Made by a program: the position numbers and the translations under genes. A DNA stretch of 64,000 nucleotides from NCBI RefSeq assembly GCF_013389595.1, contig NZ_CP058306.1, positions 2,666,001 to 2,730,000 of the forward strand, in the 5' to 3' direction. Source of the DNA: Flavobacterium sp. I3-2 (GTDB lineage Bacteria > Bacteroidota > Bacteroidia > Flavobacteriales > Flavobacteriaceae). Of the stretch, positions 45,541 to 53,929 are shown in pieces. The notes beneath the pieces were generated by a model. It searched no databases. It had not been told where the DNA came from and was given only the letters and a program-made list of their open reading frames with translations. Positions within the stretch are counted from its first letter, which is position 1. Every line of letters begins with the position of its first letter.

Positions 45541-45857
45541 TGGAACACATATTTGAAGCTTTTCAAAATAGCTTTCAACCAGATGAAAAAGCAATTTTTA
45601 TTGCTAATGTAAAAGATGAAAAAAATCAAGAAGGCGATTTGATGTTAACTAATAAACGTATGGTTTTTTATCCAGCTAAACCCAAAGAAATTAGTGATGT
45701 TTTATTCATTAATATCGATTTGATAGATTCAATTGAACTAACTGCAAAAGGTGTAATTGTTTTGAGTGGAGATAAAAAAGGAACTTTTGAAATCGAACAT
45801 TTAAAAGAAGATTTTGTTCAAAAACTTAAAAGTTTAAATAGTAACATACATATTTAG
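45540..45857 (+). CDS. GRAM/PH-like domain protein coupled to tamB
   Basis: 105 residues without a signal or membrane segment, so cytoplasmic. The fold appears to be a single GRAM/bacterial PH-like domain: LMLTNKRMVFYPAK (about 34-47) is the typical strand pair, then IDLIDSIELTAKGVIVLSG and the C-terminal helix. The ATG overlaps the tamB stop. Such domains bind lipids or proteins; a link to TamB-dependent lipid handling is inference from coupling only. A terminator follows. Confidence 0.65.
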   Translation: MEHIFEAFQNSFQPDEKAIFIANVKDEKNQEGDLMLTNKRMVFYPAKPKEISDVLFINIDLIDSIELTAKGVIVLSGDKKGTFEIEHLKEDFVQKLKSLNSNIHI

Positions 45858-45865
45858 GAAATAAT

Positions 45866-45895
45866 AAAAAACTGTCTCATAACGAGGCAGTTTTT
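45866..45895 (+). terminator. Terminator after the tamB operon
   Basis: Stem AACTGTCTC / GAGGCAGTT with one G-T pair and a 5-nt loop, followed by T. It starts 9 nt after the stop. Confidence 0.8.
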
Positions 45896-45953
45896 CTCGT
45901 TCAAAAATTAGACAAAAACCTTAAAATTATTGAGGTTTTCAAAGATTTTAGTT

Positions 45954-46082
45954 ATGAAATTCCAACATTACAATCAGAATCAGACCATACTTTTACATTA
46001 TTCGTTTGATGATTTAATTCCCAAGACACATCCTGTTGGTATCATCGATAAGGTTTTTGAATCTATAGATTGGATATACTAA
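45954..46082 (+). pseudogene. Truncated IS1182-family transposase (N-terminus only)
   Basis: 42 codons from an ATG to a stop, beginning MKFQHYNQNQTILLHYSFDD and continuing LIPKTHPVGIIDKVFESID. This matches the N-terminus of IS1182-type transposases (YNQ.Q..LLP.S..ELIP..H.V..V..V), which normally run to about 500 residues. The remaining 90 percent, including the DDE residues, is gone. No inverted repeats are seen, so this is a remnant. Confidence 0.7.
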
Positions 46083-46388
46083 CTTAGCGTTCAGTTGAAG
46101 TTAAGACTAAAATCTTAAATTTAGCACATGAAACAAGGACGAAAAATCTAATGTTGTTTTTAGAAATAATTCGTAGTAGATCGTTAAAATACTGCGTCAG
46201 AGCACTTTGTTTCTTTAGTGCTTTTAAAGAAAAAGAAAAGGATAATGAACTAAAATAGTTCTATTATAACCTTAACAAACTCTTGAAAAACTTCATATAA
46301 TGCTTCATCAAGATAAAATGAATTAAAAACATAATTAAATATTATATACTCAAGTATTTGAACTTCAAAATCAAATAAAATCGTATAC
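46083..46388. other. Gene-free stretch between two IS remnants
   Basis: About 300 bases with no coding sequence that can be supported. Short open frames such as one around 46190-46258 do not resemble a transposase tail well enough to call. Probably decayed insertion-sequence DNA. Confidence 0.5.
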
Positions 46389-46413
46389 CTACAAGGTTTT
46401 GAAAACCTTGTAG
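46389..46413. repeat. REP-like palindrome
   Basis: A perfect inverted repeat of two 12-bp arms around one base: CTACAAGGTTTT, G, AAAACCTTGTAG. It lies between two IS remnants and is followed by a run of A. Palindromes of this type recur as dispersed elements in flavobacterial genomes (recalled, not checked). Confidence 0.6.
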
Positions 46414-46476
46414 AAAAAAAAACTTAGTAAAGTTTGCACTTGTATCAGGTAGATAAATATTAATTAATTCGAATTA

Positions 46477-46596
46477 TTAACTACTTTCATCAAACTCTTC
46501 TCGAGATGAAATAAAGTTTACGGATCTATGATCTTTTAATGCTTCTTTTACACAATTCAGCTTAAATGCTAAATCGAATCTTACTTTTCTTTCCAT
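46477..46596 (-). pseudogene. Truncated IS3-family transposase OrfA (N-terminus only)
   Basis: 39 codons and a stop on the minus strand. The product starts MERKVRFDLAFKLNCVKEAL and continues KDHRSVNFIS, matching the start of the helix-turn-helix OrfA of IS3-type elements (MERKVRYD.AFKL.CV..VL..H.S). The rest of OrfA and all of OrfB are missing. A seven-G run 6 nt upstream of the ATG is part of the original leader. Confidence 0.65.
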
Positions 46597-46654
46597 CAAA
46601 ATACCCCCCCAAATAATCTCTGACTTTTTGAGGGTATTGTAATTTTTCTGATTT

Positions 46655-47650
46655 TTAATTAGTTATCTTTTCTATTAAATCTATTATTCTAGATGAATAT
46701 CCAATTTCATTGTCATACCAACCAACAATTTTAACCATACGATCCAGTACAGAAGTTAATTGAGCATCAAAAAGACAAGAATGAGAATTTCCAACAACGT
46801 CAATTGAAACAATTGGATCTTCTGTATATTCCAAAATTCCTTTTAGCTCATTTTCGGAAGCTTTTTTAAATGCTTCATTGATTTCATCAACAGTAATATC
46901 TCTATTTACATAACAAGTGATGTCAGTTAGTGATCCATCTGGAACAGGCACACGAATACCACCTCCACCAATTCGACCTTCATATTCAGGAAAAATTTTA
47001 GTTAATGCTTTAGCAGCTCCAGTTGTTGTTGGGATCATCGATTGGGCTGCAGCTCTTGCTCTTCTTAAATCTTTATGAGGTTGATCATGTAAACTTTGAT
47101 CAGTAGTGTAGGAGTGAACAGTTGTTATAAAAGCTTTGTCTAAACCGCAAAGTTCTTTTATAATTTTTATCATTGGAGCTGCATTATTTGTTGTACAAGT
47201 AGCATTTGAAACAATTAATTCACTTCCATCTAAAATAGAATCGTTAACACCTAGAACGACAGTTTTGATTAAATTATCTTCTGGTGAAACTGAAAGTATA
47301 ACTTTTTTTGCACCATTATTAATATGATTTTGAAGTAATTCTGTAGTTTTATGTTTTCCTGTACTTTCAATAACAATATCAATTTTTAAATCTTTCCAAT
47401 TTATTTTTGAAATTTCTTTTTCATGAAAAAACACAACTTTATGGTTGTCAACTATAATATGATTTTCGTCAAAAATAACATCTTCAGATAATTTACCATG
47501 AATACTATCATATTTTAATAAATGAGCCATCGTCTTGTTATCAGCTAAATCATTAATAGCTACAACTTCTATTGTAGGATGGTTAATCAATAAACGGAAC
47601 AAATTTCTACCAATTCTTCCGAATCCATTAATTGCAATTCTTGTTTTCAT
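46655..47650 (-). CDS. gap: Glyceraldehyde-3-phosphate dehydrogenase, type I
   Basis: Glycolytic/gluconeogenic enzyme, 331 residues, usual length. The NAD-binding domain starts RIAINGFGRIGRNLFRLL (about 3-20). The catalytic motif SNATCTTNNAAPM (about 147-159) carries the nucleophilic Cys in the ATCTTN form common in Bacteroidota. The general-base His follows in TTVHSYTTDQ (about 173-182). RAAAQSMIPTTTGAAKAL and VGWYDNEIGYS complete the signature. It lies 43 nt downstream of lipA and may have its own promoter in that gap (TAACTTTG at 47686-47693). Confidence 0.97.
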   Translation of the reverse strand: MKTRIAINGFGRIGRNLFRLLINHPTIEVVAINDLADNKTMAHLLKYDSIHGKLSEDVIFDENHIIVDNHKVVFFHEKEISKINWKDLKIDIVIESTGKHKTTELLQNHINNGAKKVILSVSPEDNLIKTVVLGVNDSILDGSELIVSNATCTTNNAAPMIKIIKELCGLDKAFITTVHSYTTDQSLHDQPHKDLRRARAAAQSMIPTTTGAAKALTKIFPEYEGRIGGGGIRVPVPDGSLTDITCYVNRDITVDEINEAFKKASENELKGILEYTEDPIVSIDVVGNSHSCLFDAQLTSVLDRMVKIVGWYDNEIGYSSRIIDLIEKITN

Positions 47651-47665
47651 TAGCCAAAAAAATGA

Positions 47666-47686
47666 GGTCGTTCATATAGAACGACC
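47666..47686 (-). terminator. Hairpin between lipA and gap, probable lipA terminator
   Basis: Perfect 8-bp stem GGTCGTTC / GAACGACC with a 5-nt loop. On the minus strand it is followed, after CTCA, by a seven-T run. Read from a gap promoter inside the same gap it could instead be part of the gap leader. Confidence 0.6.
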
Positions 47687-47693
47687 AAAGTTA

Positions 47694-48566
47694 TTATAAA
47701 ATATGTTTTTGAGCTTTGTAAGATGAACGAACTAAAGCTCCACTTTCAACATGTCTGAACCCAAGTTCTAATCCGATTTGTTCATATTTTTTGAATTGTT
47801 CTGGAGTAATAAATTCTTTAACAGGTAAATGTTTTTTACTTGGTTGTAAGTATTGTCCAATTGTTAGAACATCCAAATTTACAGCTTTTAGATCATGCAT
47901 TGTTTGAATTACTTCTTCTTCAGTTTCACCTAAACCAAGCATAATTCCAGTTTTTGTACGATTGGCACCGTTTGCTTTTAAATAACGTAAAACTTCTAAG
48001 CTACGATCATATTTTGCTTGAATGCGAACTTCGCGTGTTAAACGACGAACGGTTTCCATATTATGAGAAATAACTTCTGGATTAACTTCTAAAATACGAT
48101 CTATGTTTCTTTCTATCCCTTGAAAATCAGGAATTAGAGTTTCTAGAGTAGTGGTAGGGTTCATTCTTCGAACGGCTTTGATTGTTTCGGCCCAAATGAT
48201 AGATCCACCATCTTTCAAATCATCTCTGTCAACACTAGTTAAGACAGCATGCTTAATATTCATAATTTTTATTGAACGAGCAACTTTTTCAGGTTCATCC
48301 CAATCAACTGTTTCTGGACGACCAGTTTTTACACCACAAAAACCACAAGAACGTGTACAAATATTTCCTAATATCATAAATGTTGCAGTTCCTTCGCCCC
48401 AACATTCACCCATATTTGGACAACTTCCTGAAGTACAAATAGTATTTAATTTATATTTATCTACTAACCCTCTAAGTTCAGTATACTTTTTTCCGGTAGG
48501 TAATTTAACGCGTAACCATTTTGGTTTATTTTGCGTTGGTTTATTTGTGTCTAAAACTGTTTCCAT
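47694..48566 (-). CDS. lipA: Lipoyl synthase
   Basis: Radical SAM enzyme that inserts two sulfurs into octanoyl groups on lipoate-dependent enzymes, 290 residues. The auxiliary cluster cysteines are in [12 protein letters not shown] (about 41-52; CX4CX5C). The radical SAM cysteines are in CTRSCGFC (about 67-74; CX3CX2C). [23 protein letters not shown] and the C-terminal RSSYKA (whose Ser ligates the auxiliary cluster) are all present. The start is ATG 48566; upstream in-frame codons add residues not found in the family. A TATATTTG box lies upstream of the start. Confidence 0.97.
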   Translation of the reverse strand: METVLDTNKPTQNKPKWLRVKLPTGKKYTELRGLVDKYKLNTICTSGSCPNMGECWGEGTATFMILGNICTRSCGFCGVKTGRPETVDWDEPEKVARSIKIMNIKHAVLTSVDRDDLKDGGSIIWAETIKAVRRMNPTTTLETLIPDFQGIERNIDRILEVNPEVISHNMETVRRLTREVRIQAKYDRSLEVLRYLKANGANRTKTGIMLGLGETEEEVIQTMHDLKAVNLDVLTIGQYLQPSKKHLPVKEFITPEQFKKYEQIGLELGFRHVESGALVRSSYKAQKHIL

Positions 48567-48741
48567 GCTATAGATTACTATCTCCAACAAATATAATGAA
48601 TAATCAAGTTTAATTTTAATAAAAATTACAATTATGATTAATAACAGATTTATTCAAGAATATTGATAAACTAATATAAGAAATTAAAACTCCTATATTT
48701 TTCAATACTAAATCGCAAAAAAAATTATCAAGTTAATAGAT

Positions 48742-48775
48742 AAAAAAAACGTGAAATATTTAATTTCACGTTTTT
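48742..48775 (-). terminator. Terminator after the OmpA-family gene
   Basis: Perfect 10-bp stem AACGTGAAAT / ATTTCACGTT with a 5-nt loop and eight T on the minus strand. It starts 9 nt after the gene's stop. Confidence 0.85.
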
Positions 48776-48783
48776 AATATCAT

Positions 48784-50130
48784 TTATTTTATTAAAACAA
48801 TTTCTGTTCTACGGTTATTAGCTCTTCCTGCTACTGTTTTGTTAGAATCAATTGGATCTGCAGAACCAAATCCTTTCGCAGTCAATCTATCAGATTTAAT
48901 TCCATTTTTAATCAAATAATCTCTAACAGCATTAGCTCTTGCGTCAGACAAAGGTAGATTTATACTTGAGTTACCTGTACTATCAGTATATCCATTAATA
49001 TTGAATTTAGAATTTGGAAATTCTTTCATCTTTTTAACAATTCCGTCAAGAACAATATAAGATTGGGTTTGAAAAGTAGACTGATTTGTATTAAATAAAA
49101 TTGTTTTAGCATAACCATTTAATACATCGATATCTTTTTTCTCCATTTGAGGACATCCGTGATTTGATTTAGGACCTGCTACATCTGGACATTCATCTAA
49201 ATGGTCAGGTGTGCCATCATTGTCTCTATCTGGCCAAGGACAACCTCTGTTTTCAATCGGACCAGGAACACTAATACAATTGTCTAAATAATCTGGAGTT
49301 CCATCATTATCAGAATCTCTTAATTTTTCTTCAAGAGCATTGTATTTGTTTTGAATTTCTTCTAATTCATTTTGCATTTCAACAATCTCCGTGTTATCTT
49401 TTTTGTTAACATACCAATCTGCATGAGTAGGTTTGTTTCCTAAATAAAAAGTAACACCTACTGATGTATTTAAAATTGGATTTAAATGTTTTAAGAATTT
49501 TTTAGAAGGGTCAGGCACAGAAATGTTTACAGATCCTTTTTCACCATCAACTTCAACAGTACCTGAGGCTTTTAAGTCATCGTTTGGTCTAACAGAACCA
49601 TCCCAAGTATATTTTTGTTTAAAGTTGTTGATTGCAGTTACATCAAGAGTCAAGGCAATTCTATTACTTAAACGAATTTGAGGAGTTAAACCAACCATAA
49701 TGTTTACAGCATCATCATTTCTGTCTGGGAAATTACCGAAATTAAAAGTAGTATATCCAGCTCCTGCATGTAATAAAATACCAATTGTATTAGTCCACTC
49801 TTCAAACGATAAAACTCTACCAACGTTTATAACACCTTCTAAATTATATCTGTAGATGTCAGTTTTAAATGATTTTGAACTATCACCGTTTTTTAGATTA
49901 TCGTAACCGAAACTTGCTTTTAATCCAAATTTACTGTTAATCATGAAACGGACCCCCGCATCAGCATGTAAAAAATTATAAGGAGCACTATAACCTTCAC
50001 CCCAATTATGTAATGCTTTGTTCGCTCCACCATTTAATTCAACTGACCATTTGTTAAATTCTGAGGTTTGAGCTGTAACTGAATTATTTGCAATAAATAA
50101 AGTTAGTAATGGTAATAATAATTTTTTCAT
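48784..50130 (-). CDS. OmpA-family outer-membrane protein with thrombospondin type-3 repeats
   Basis: 448 residues. Signal peptide (about 1-20); an N-terminal beta-barrel (about 22-235) with alternating strands such as FGLKASFGYD; then a coiled-coil segment (EMQNELEEIQNKYNALEEKL, about 252-271). Calcium-binding TSP3 repeats follow (DSDNDGTPDYLDNC and DRDNDGTPDHLDEC, about 274-320). The OmpA domain (about 335-448) has NINGYTDSTGNSSINLPLSD and ARANAVRDYL, which bind peptidoglycan. It anchors the outer membrane to the wall and is usually abundant. It has its own terminator and a TATATTTG box about 50 nt upstream. Confidence 0.95.
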   Translation of the reverse strand: MKKLLLPLLTLFIANNSVTAQTSEFNKWSVELNGGANKALHNWGEGYSAPYNFLHADAGVRFMINSKFGLKASFGYDNLKNGDSSKSFKTDIYRYNLEGVINVGRVLSFEEWTNTIGILLHAGAGYTTFNFGNFPDRNDDAVNIMVGLTPQIRLSNRIALTLDVTAINNFKQKYTWDGSVRPNDDLKASGTVEVDGEKGSVNISVPDPSKKFLKHLNPILNTSVGVTFYLGNKPTHADWYVNKKDNTEIVEMQNELEEIQNKYNALEEKLRDSDNDGTPDYLDNCISVPGPIENRGCPWPDRDNDGTPDHLDECPDVAGPKSNHGCPQMEKKDIDVLNGYAKTILFNTNQSTFQTQSYIVLDGIVKKMKEFPNSKFNINGYTDSTGNSSINLPLSDARANAVRDYLIKNGIKSDRLTAKGFGSADPIDSNKTVAGRANNRRTEIVLIK

Positions 50131-50238
50131 AAATACTTTTTTAAATTATTTAGATTTTTGTTTTTATTACTCAAATATAGAATAATATGGCAAAAATAAG
50201 TAAATATTTAGAAAAAGCAACTGTTTAATTATTTTTTC

Positions 50239-50526
50239 TTACTTCATTTGTTCTACCCAGTTTTTTTCAGAGTAAAAAGTCCCGAAGGGTAGAATAGAAG
50301 CAACTAATATCAATAATGCTTTTTTCAATGACCATTTCAATTCAATCGCCAAAAATATAGCCATTACGACATACAGTACAAATAACAATCCATGAGCCAT
50401 ACCTAATGGAAAAAGTATTTGTTTGTACAAAACAAGATTCATGTTTTTAATTACAAACATGTTAAAAAACAAGCATAAATAAGAGATTCCTTCTAGATAT
50501 GCTATTATTTTGAAAAGTTTTTTCAT
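50239..50526 (-). CDS. DUF3817 family membrane protein
   Basis: 95 residues with three hydrophobic helices. The N-terminal signature FKIIAYLEGISYLCLFFNM (about 5-23) and GMAHGLLFVLYVVMA (about 42-56) are the DUF3817 hallmarks. No biochemical role is known. It is 28 nt downstream of the 128-residue gene, on the same strand, so the two may be co-transcribed. Confidence 0.85.
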   Translation of the reverse strand: MKKLFKIIAYLEGISYLCLFFNMFVIKNMNLVLYKQILFPLGMAHGLLFVLYVVMAIFLAIELKWSLKKALLILVASILPFGTFYSEKNWVEQMK

Positions 50527-50554
50527 TATACTAAAAAAGAGCTTTAGTAGTTAA

Positions 50555-50941
50555 CTAAAACTCAAGCATTAATTTATTAAATTCTTTTAAATCTAAAATG
50601 TTATGTTTGTTTTGCAAGTCTAACATCAATGACAATAAATAGTTTAAACTTTCTGTATTAGTCGAACCAAATTCATTTATTTCATTTTCATCAACAGGTT
50701 CATCTGAAGGAATTTGAATTAAGAAATCATTATTCTTTTCAATGTGTTCGTAAGCTAAACGCAAAGCCTTAACTACAACAGGATTTTCTTCTAACAAAGC
50801 AAATTCTCTAAGTTTTTTTAACTCAGGAACGATTGTGTTTACATCAATACCGTTCGAAATAATTTCACCTTGAATTTGTTTAATTAACTTTTGTGCATTT
50901 GAATTTTCCACTGTGTATCTATTTATATCAATTTGTTGCAA
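50555..50941 (-). CDS. Conserved flavobacterial protein, function unknown
   Basis: 128 residues, no signal, predicted all-helical. It contains AQKLIKQIQGEIISNGIDVN, a middle helix NPVVVKALRLAYEHIEKN, and an acidic linker (DEPVDENEINEFG) before a C-terminal helix pair. No family with a known function is recognised. A cytoplasmic adaptor-like protein is possible. It precedes the DUF3817 gene. Confidence 0.65.
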   Translation of the reverse strand: MQQIDINRYTVENSNAQKLIKQIQGEIISNGIDVNTIVPELKKLREFALLEENPVVVKALRLAYEHIEKNNDFLIQIPSDEPVDENEINEFGSTNTESLNYLLSLMLDLQNKHNILDLKEFNKLMLEF

Positions 50942-51087
50942 AAATATGTTTATTATAATTTATAGCATAATTTTTTAAAGATTAATTTTTATAAATATTA
51001 TGACTTATAATATATATTATGTAAAATAGAAATTATTTTATATTTACAAATAACTACTATACTTTTGCTTCATTAAATTCTATTAAA

Positions 51088-51939
51088 ATGATTTTTCTAT
51101 TTATAAGTATCTTCTCTAGCGTATTCGTTGGTATTTTATTCAAAAAAATAAAACCTAATTTCAATGAAGGTTTTATAATGATTAGTTTTAATTATCTTAT
51201 TGCAATTATACTATCTTACAGTCTTTTTGATGTAAATATTTCAAGTATTCATTTAAACTATAAAATAGTTTTTCCTTTGATGATTTTGATGCCTACAATA
51301 TTTTTTATTTTAAATTTGTCAATCAATAAATCAGGAATTATCAAAACTGATATTGCACAAAGAATCTCTTTAATCATTCCAATTTCTGCGTCTTTTTTAA
51401 TATTTGGCGAATCTATTTCGTTATTTAAATGGATTGGAATAATTTTAGGATTTGGTTCTGTAATTTTAATGTTATATAAAAATGATAAAACTGTTCAAAA
51501 CAATTCAATTTTTTTAGCATTGGTTTTTTTGGGGTATGGTATTATTGATATACTTTTTAAACAAATTGCATTGCAAAAAACGCATCCATACACAACTTAT
51601 TTATTTTTCATTTTTACAGGTTGTTTTATAATTTCATTGTTAATGTCACTCTTGTTTAAGAAAAAAGAATATAAAATCAATAAGTCTGTTTATTTCTATG
51701 GAATTCTATTGGGACTTTTGAATTTTTCAAATATCTATTTTTATTTAAAAGCTCACAAAATTTATAGTGATAATCCATCAACGGTTTTTGCTGTAATGAA
51801 TTTTGGAGTTATTTCATTTGCAACCATTTTGGGAGTTTTTTTATTTAAAGAAAAATTGTCAAAAAAGAATATTTTTGGAATTATTATGGCTGTGTTTGCT
51901 ATTATATTTGTATTATATTCTCAATATAAAAATATTTAA
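51088..51939 (+). CDS. DMT superfamily (EamA-like) transporter
   Basis: 283 residues with ten hydrophobic helices in two similar halves, the drug/metabolite transporter plan. Landmarks: SINKSGIIKTDIAQRISLII (about 73-92), and the second half beginning SIFLALVFLGYGIIDILFKQ (about 139-158). VMNFGVISFATILGVFLFKEKLS (written here as VMNFGVISFATILGVFLF, about 235-252) ends the family signature. The substrate is unknown. A TACTTTTG box lies at 51060-51067. The Nudix gene starts 1 nt after the stop codon, so the two are co-transcribed. Confidence 0.85.
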   Translation: MIFLFISIFSSVFVGILFKKIKPNFNEGFIMISFNYLIAIILSYSLFDVNISSIHLNYKIVFPLMILMPTIFFILNLSINKSGIIKTDIAQRISLIIPISASFLIFGESISLFKWIGIILGFGSVILMLYKNDKTVQNNSIFLALVFLGYGIIDILFKQIALQKTHPYTTYLFFIFTGCFIISLLMSLLFKKKEYKINKSVYFYGILLGLLNFSNIYFYLKAHKIYSDNPSTVFAVMNFGVISFATILGVFLFKEKLSKKNIFGIIMAVFAIIFVLYSQYKNI

Positions 51940-51940
51940 A

Positions 51941-52363
51941 ATGTATATTTCAAAGATATTTGTAACGGTTGATAATGTTGTTGTTCGGGAGATTGATAAC
52001 AATATCGAAATTCTCTTAATTAAACGATTAAAAAATCCTTTTATGGATTGTTGGGCACTTCCAGGTGGCTTTGTAGATGAAAACGAAGATTTAGAAACTG
52101 CTGCGAAACGTGAATTATTAGAAGAAACATGTGTTAAGGTTGACGAAGTTTTTCAAATTGGCGCTTATGGTAAACCGTTTAGAGACCCAAGAAGTCATGT
52201 TGTAAGTGTAGCTTATTTTTCTAGAATAGAAAATTCCGTGGTTGCTAAAGCTGCAGATGACGCAAAAGAATTTAAATGGTTTAATATCAAAAACTTACCT
52301 CCTACTGCATTTGATCATTCTGATATAATTTCAGATGCAATTTCAAAATTTAATTTAATTTAA
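51941..52363 (+). CDS. Nudix hydrolase
   Basis: 140 residues. The Nudix box reads GGFVDENEDLETAAKREL plus LEETCVKV (about 41-66) and matches GX5EX7REUXEE. The usual Gly after EEx is Cys here, which some members tolerate. WALPGG precedes the box. The layout resembles ADP-ribose or nucleoside-diphosphate hydrolases; the substrate is undefined. A long in-frame upstream extension overlaps the transporter gene and has no family similarity, so ATG 51941 is chosen. Confidence 0.9.
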   Translation: MYISKIFVTVDNVVVREIDNNIEILLIKRLKNPFMDCWALPGGFVDENEDLETAAKRELLEETCVKVDEVFQIGAYGKPFRDPRSHVVSVAYFSRIENSVVAKAADDAKEFKWFNIKNLPPTAFDHSDIISDAISKFNLI

Positions 52364-52369
52364 AGAAAC

Positions 52370-52407
52370 AAAAAAGCAATCTACATTTTATTTGAGATTG
52401 CTTTTTT
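52370..52407. terminator. Bidirectional terminator
   Basis: AAAAAAGCAATCT and AGATTGCTTTTTT pair perfectly around a 12-nt loop, giving a T-run on both strands. It lies between the convergent Nudix and phosphoethanolamine transferase genes. Confidence 0.85.
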
Positions 52408-52408
52408 G

Positions 52409-53929
52409 TTATTTGTAGATATTCATTTCTTCTTTATAAATTGGACTATCAACACTTAAGAAATTCAAGACTGAATGAAAAACATGGTTTTGTGTCAAAG
52501 CATTATTTTTCTTCAATTCTTTTGAACCATCTGAAACCCAAACTATAAACGGAATTTCATATTGTTGTTTCGGTGCCAAACTCATTGGAACACCATGCAT
52601 ATATAAGTTTTTTTCTCCTAAAGATTCACCGTGATCTGAAACATAAATCATTGAACTTTTATATTCAGGAAATTCCTTTAGTGTTTCAATTACATTGTAA
52701 AGGATATAATCTGTATAAATAATAGTATTGTCATAAGCATTTATTAACTCATTTTGTGAACAGTTAGCCACTTCAACAGAATTACACACAGGTTTAAAAA
52801 CTTCGAATTCAGGTGGATATTTTTTACTGTAAGTTGGTCCGTGACTTGTACTTGTATGTAAAACAATAAGAATTTTATTTTTTTTAGCATTTAAGATTTC
52901 ATCTTTTAATCCATTCAATAAAACTTCATCGTAGTCACAACCAACACCTTTACAATTAACGAACAAATCTTCGCGTTTTTTATAATTTTGAATATGTACT
53001 GGAGGTTCACCCCAATTTGTTGTTCTCCAAATAACTTCAACATCATTTCGATTTAAATAATTTGGAAGAATTTCATATAAATCAGAAGTGTTTTCATGTT
53101 CTAATATACATTTAACTCCAGCGGTTGTATATGTTGCACAAGAAGTTGCATTAAAACTAAATACATTTTCAGTTTGAGAAAGTAAAGGATTGGTATTTTT
53201 TGAATAACCATACAATGAAAAATTCTCGCTACGTGCAGATTCTCCGATTACTAATACAACTACACTTTTTTCATTATTCGTGATTTTAGCATCAGGAAGT
53301 AATATTTCTTTTTGATTTTTTTTAGCTTGATGAATATAGTATAAAGGTGTATTTACAGCATATGACCATGGCATTGCCAATCCTCCAACTACTTTTGAGT
53401 TTTTATCAATCCACAAAACATTCGAAGCGTTAGCGACTACAATTAAAAGTATTAACCCAAGATTTATTCCCGAATTGATTAGGAATTTTTTTAATGTTAT
53501 CTTTTCAATTTTTGCCTTAAAAATGAAAATACTCGGTAGGATGCCAAAACAAACTAAATAAATAATTAATTTGAATGAAAAGAAACTACTTGATTCGTCA
53601 AAATTGGTATTTAGAATATTTCCAATCATACTTTCATCAATAATTACACTATAAGAATTAATAAAATAAACCGCTATCGAGTTGATTAAGAAAAATAAAA
53701 TTGTAAAAAATTTACCAATAATTTTTGAAACAAAAAAAAGTAAATAAAAAAAGAAATAATTTGCTAGAACAACTAATATTAGCATGCTAAAACATAGCAA
53801 AGCTCCACTAAATGAAGTGTAATCTACATTTGAAAATATATATTTGAAAAAAGGATAATGAAAGAATAAAAAATTCATCAAGCATATAAGCAAAACAAAT
53901 TTAGATAGTTTAAAACTACTTTTTAACAT
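52409..53929 (-). CDS. eptA: Lipid A phosphoethanolamine transferase, EptA family
   Basis: 506 residues. The first 170 hold five transmembrane helices; the rest is a periplasmic alkaline-phosphatase-fold domain. VVLVIGESARSENFSLYGY (about 224-242) gives the first metal ligands. SCATYTTAGVKCILE (about 257-271) carries the Thr expected to be the phosphoethanolamine acceptor. HTSTSHGPTYSKKYPPEF and IYVSDHGESLGEKNLYMHG provide the rest of the zinc site. Transfers phosphoethanolamine from phosphatidylethanolamine to lipid A (family knowledge), lowering the negative charge and sensitivity to cationic peptides. It overlaps the PAP2 gene by 14 bases. Confidence 0.92.
   Translation of the reverse strand: MLKSSFKLSKFVLLICLMNFLFFHYPFFKYIFSNVDYTSFSGALLCFSMLILVVLANYFFFYLLFFVSKIIGKFFTILFFLINSIAVYFINSYSVIIDESMIGNILNTNFDESSSFFSFKLIIYLVCFGILPSIFIFKAKIEKITLKKFLINSGINLGLILLIVVANASNVLWIDKNSKVVGGLAMPWSYAVNTPLYYIHQAKKNQKEILLPDAKITNNEKSVVVLVIGESARSENFSLYGYSKNTNPLLSQTENVFSFNATSCATYTTAGVKCILEHENTSDLYEILPNYLNRNDVEVIWRTTNWGEPPVHIQNYKKREDLFVNCKGVGCDYDEVLLNGLKDEILNAKKNKILIVLHTSTSHGPTYSKKYPPEFEVFKPVCNSVEVANCSQNELINAYDNTIIYTDYILYNVIETLKEFPEYKSSMIYVSDHGESLGEKNLYMHGVPMSLAPKQQYEIPFIVWVSDGSKELKKNNALTQNHVFHSVLNFLSVDSPIYKEEMNIYK

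Noticed and set aside
46190..46258. Short frame KYCVRALCFFSAFKEKEK as a transposase tail
   Set aside because: It shows no convincing match to IS1182 or IS3 C-termini; left as undefined decayed DNA.
47651..47693. Riboswitch or attenuator between lipA and gap
   Set aside because: Only one simple hairpin with a T-run is present in 43 nt; a terminator explains it.
51803..51940. N-terminal extension of the Nudix protein with hydrophobic residues
   Set aside because: It is the out-of-frame reading of the transporter 3' end; the Nudix domain starts after ATG 51941.
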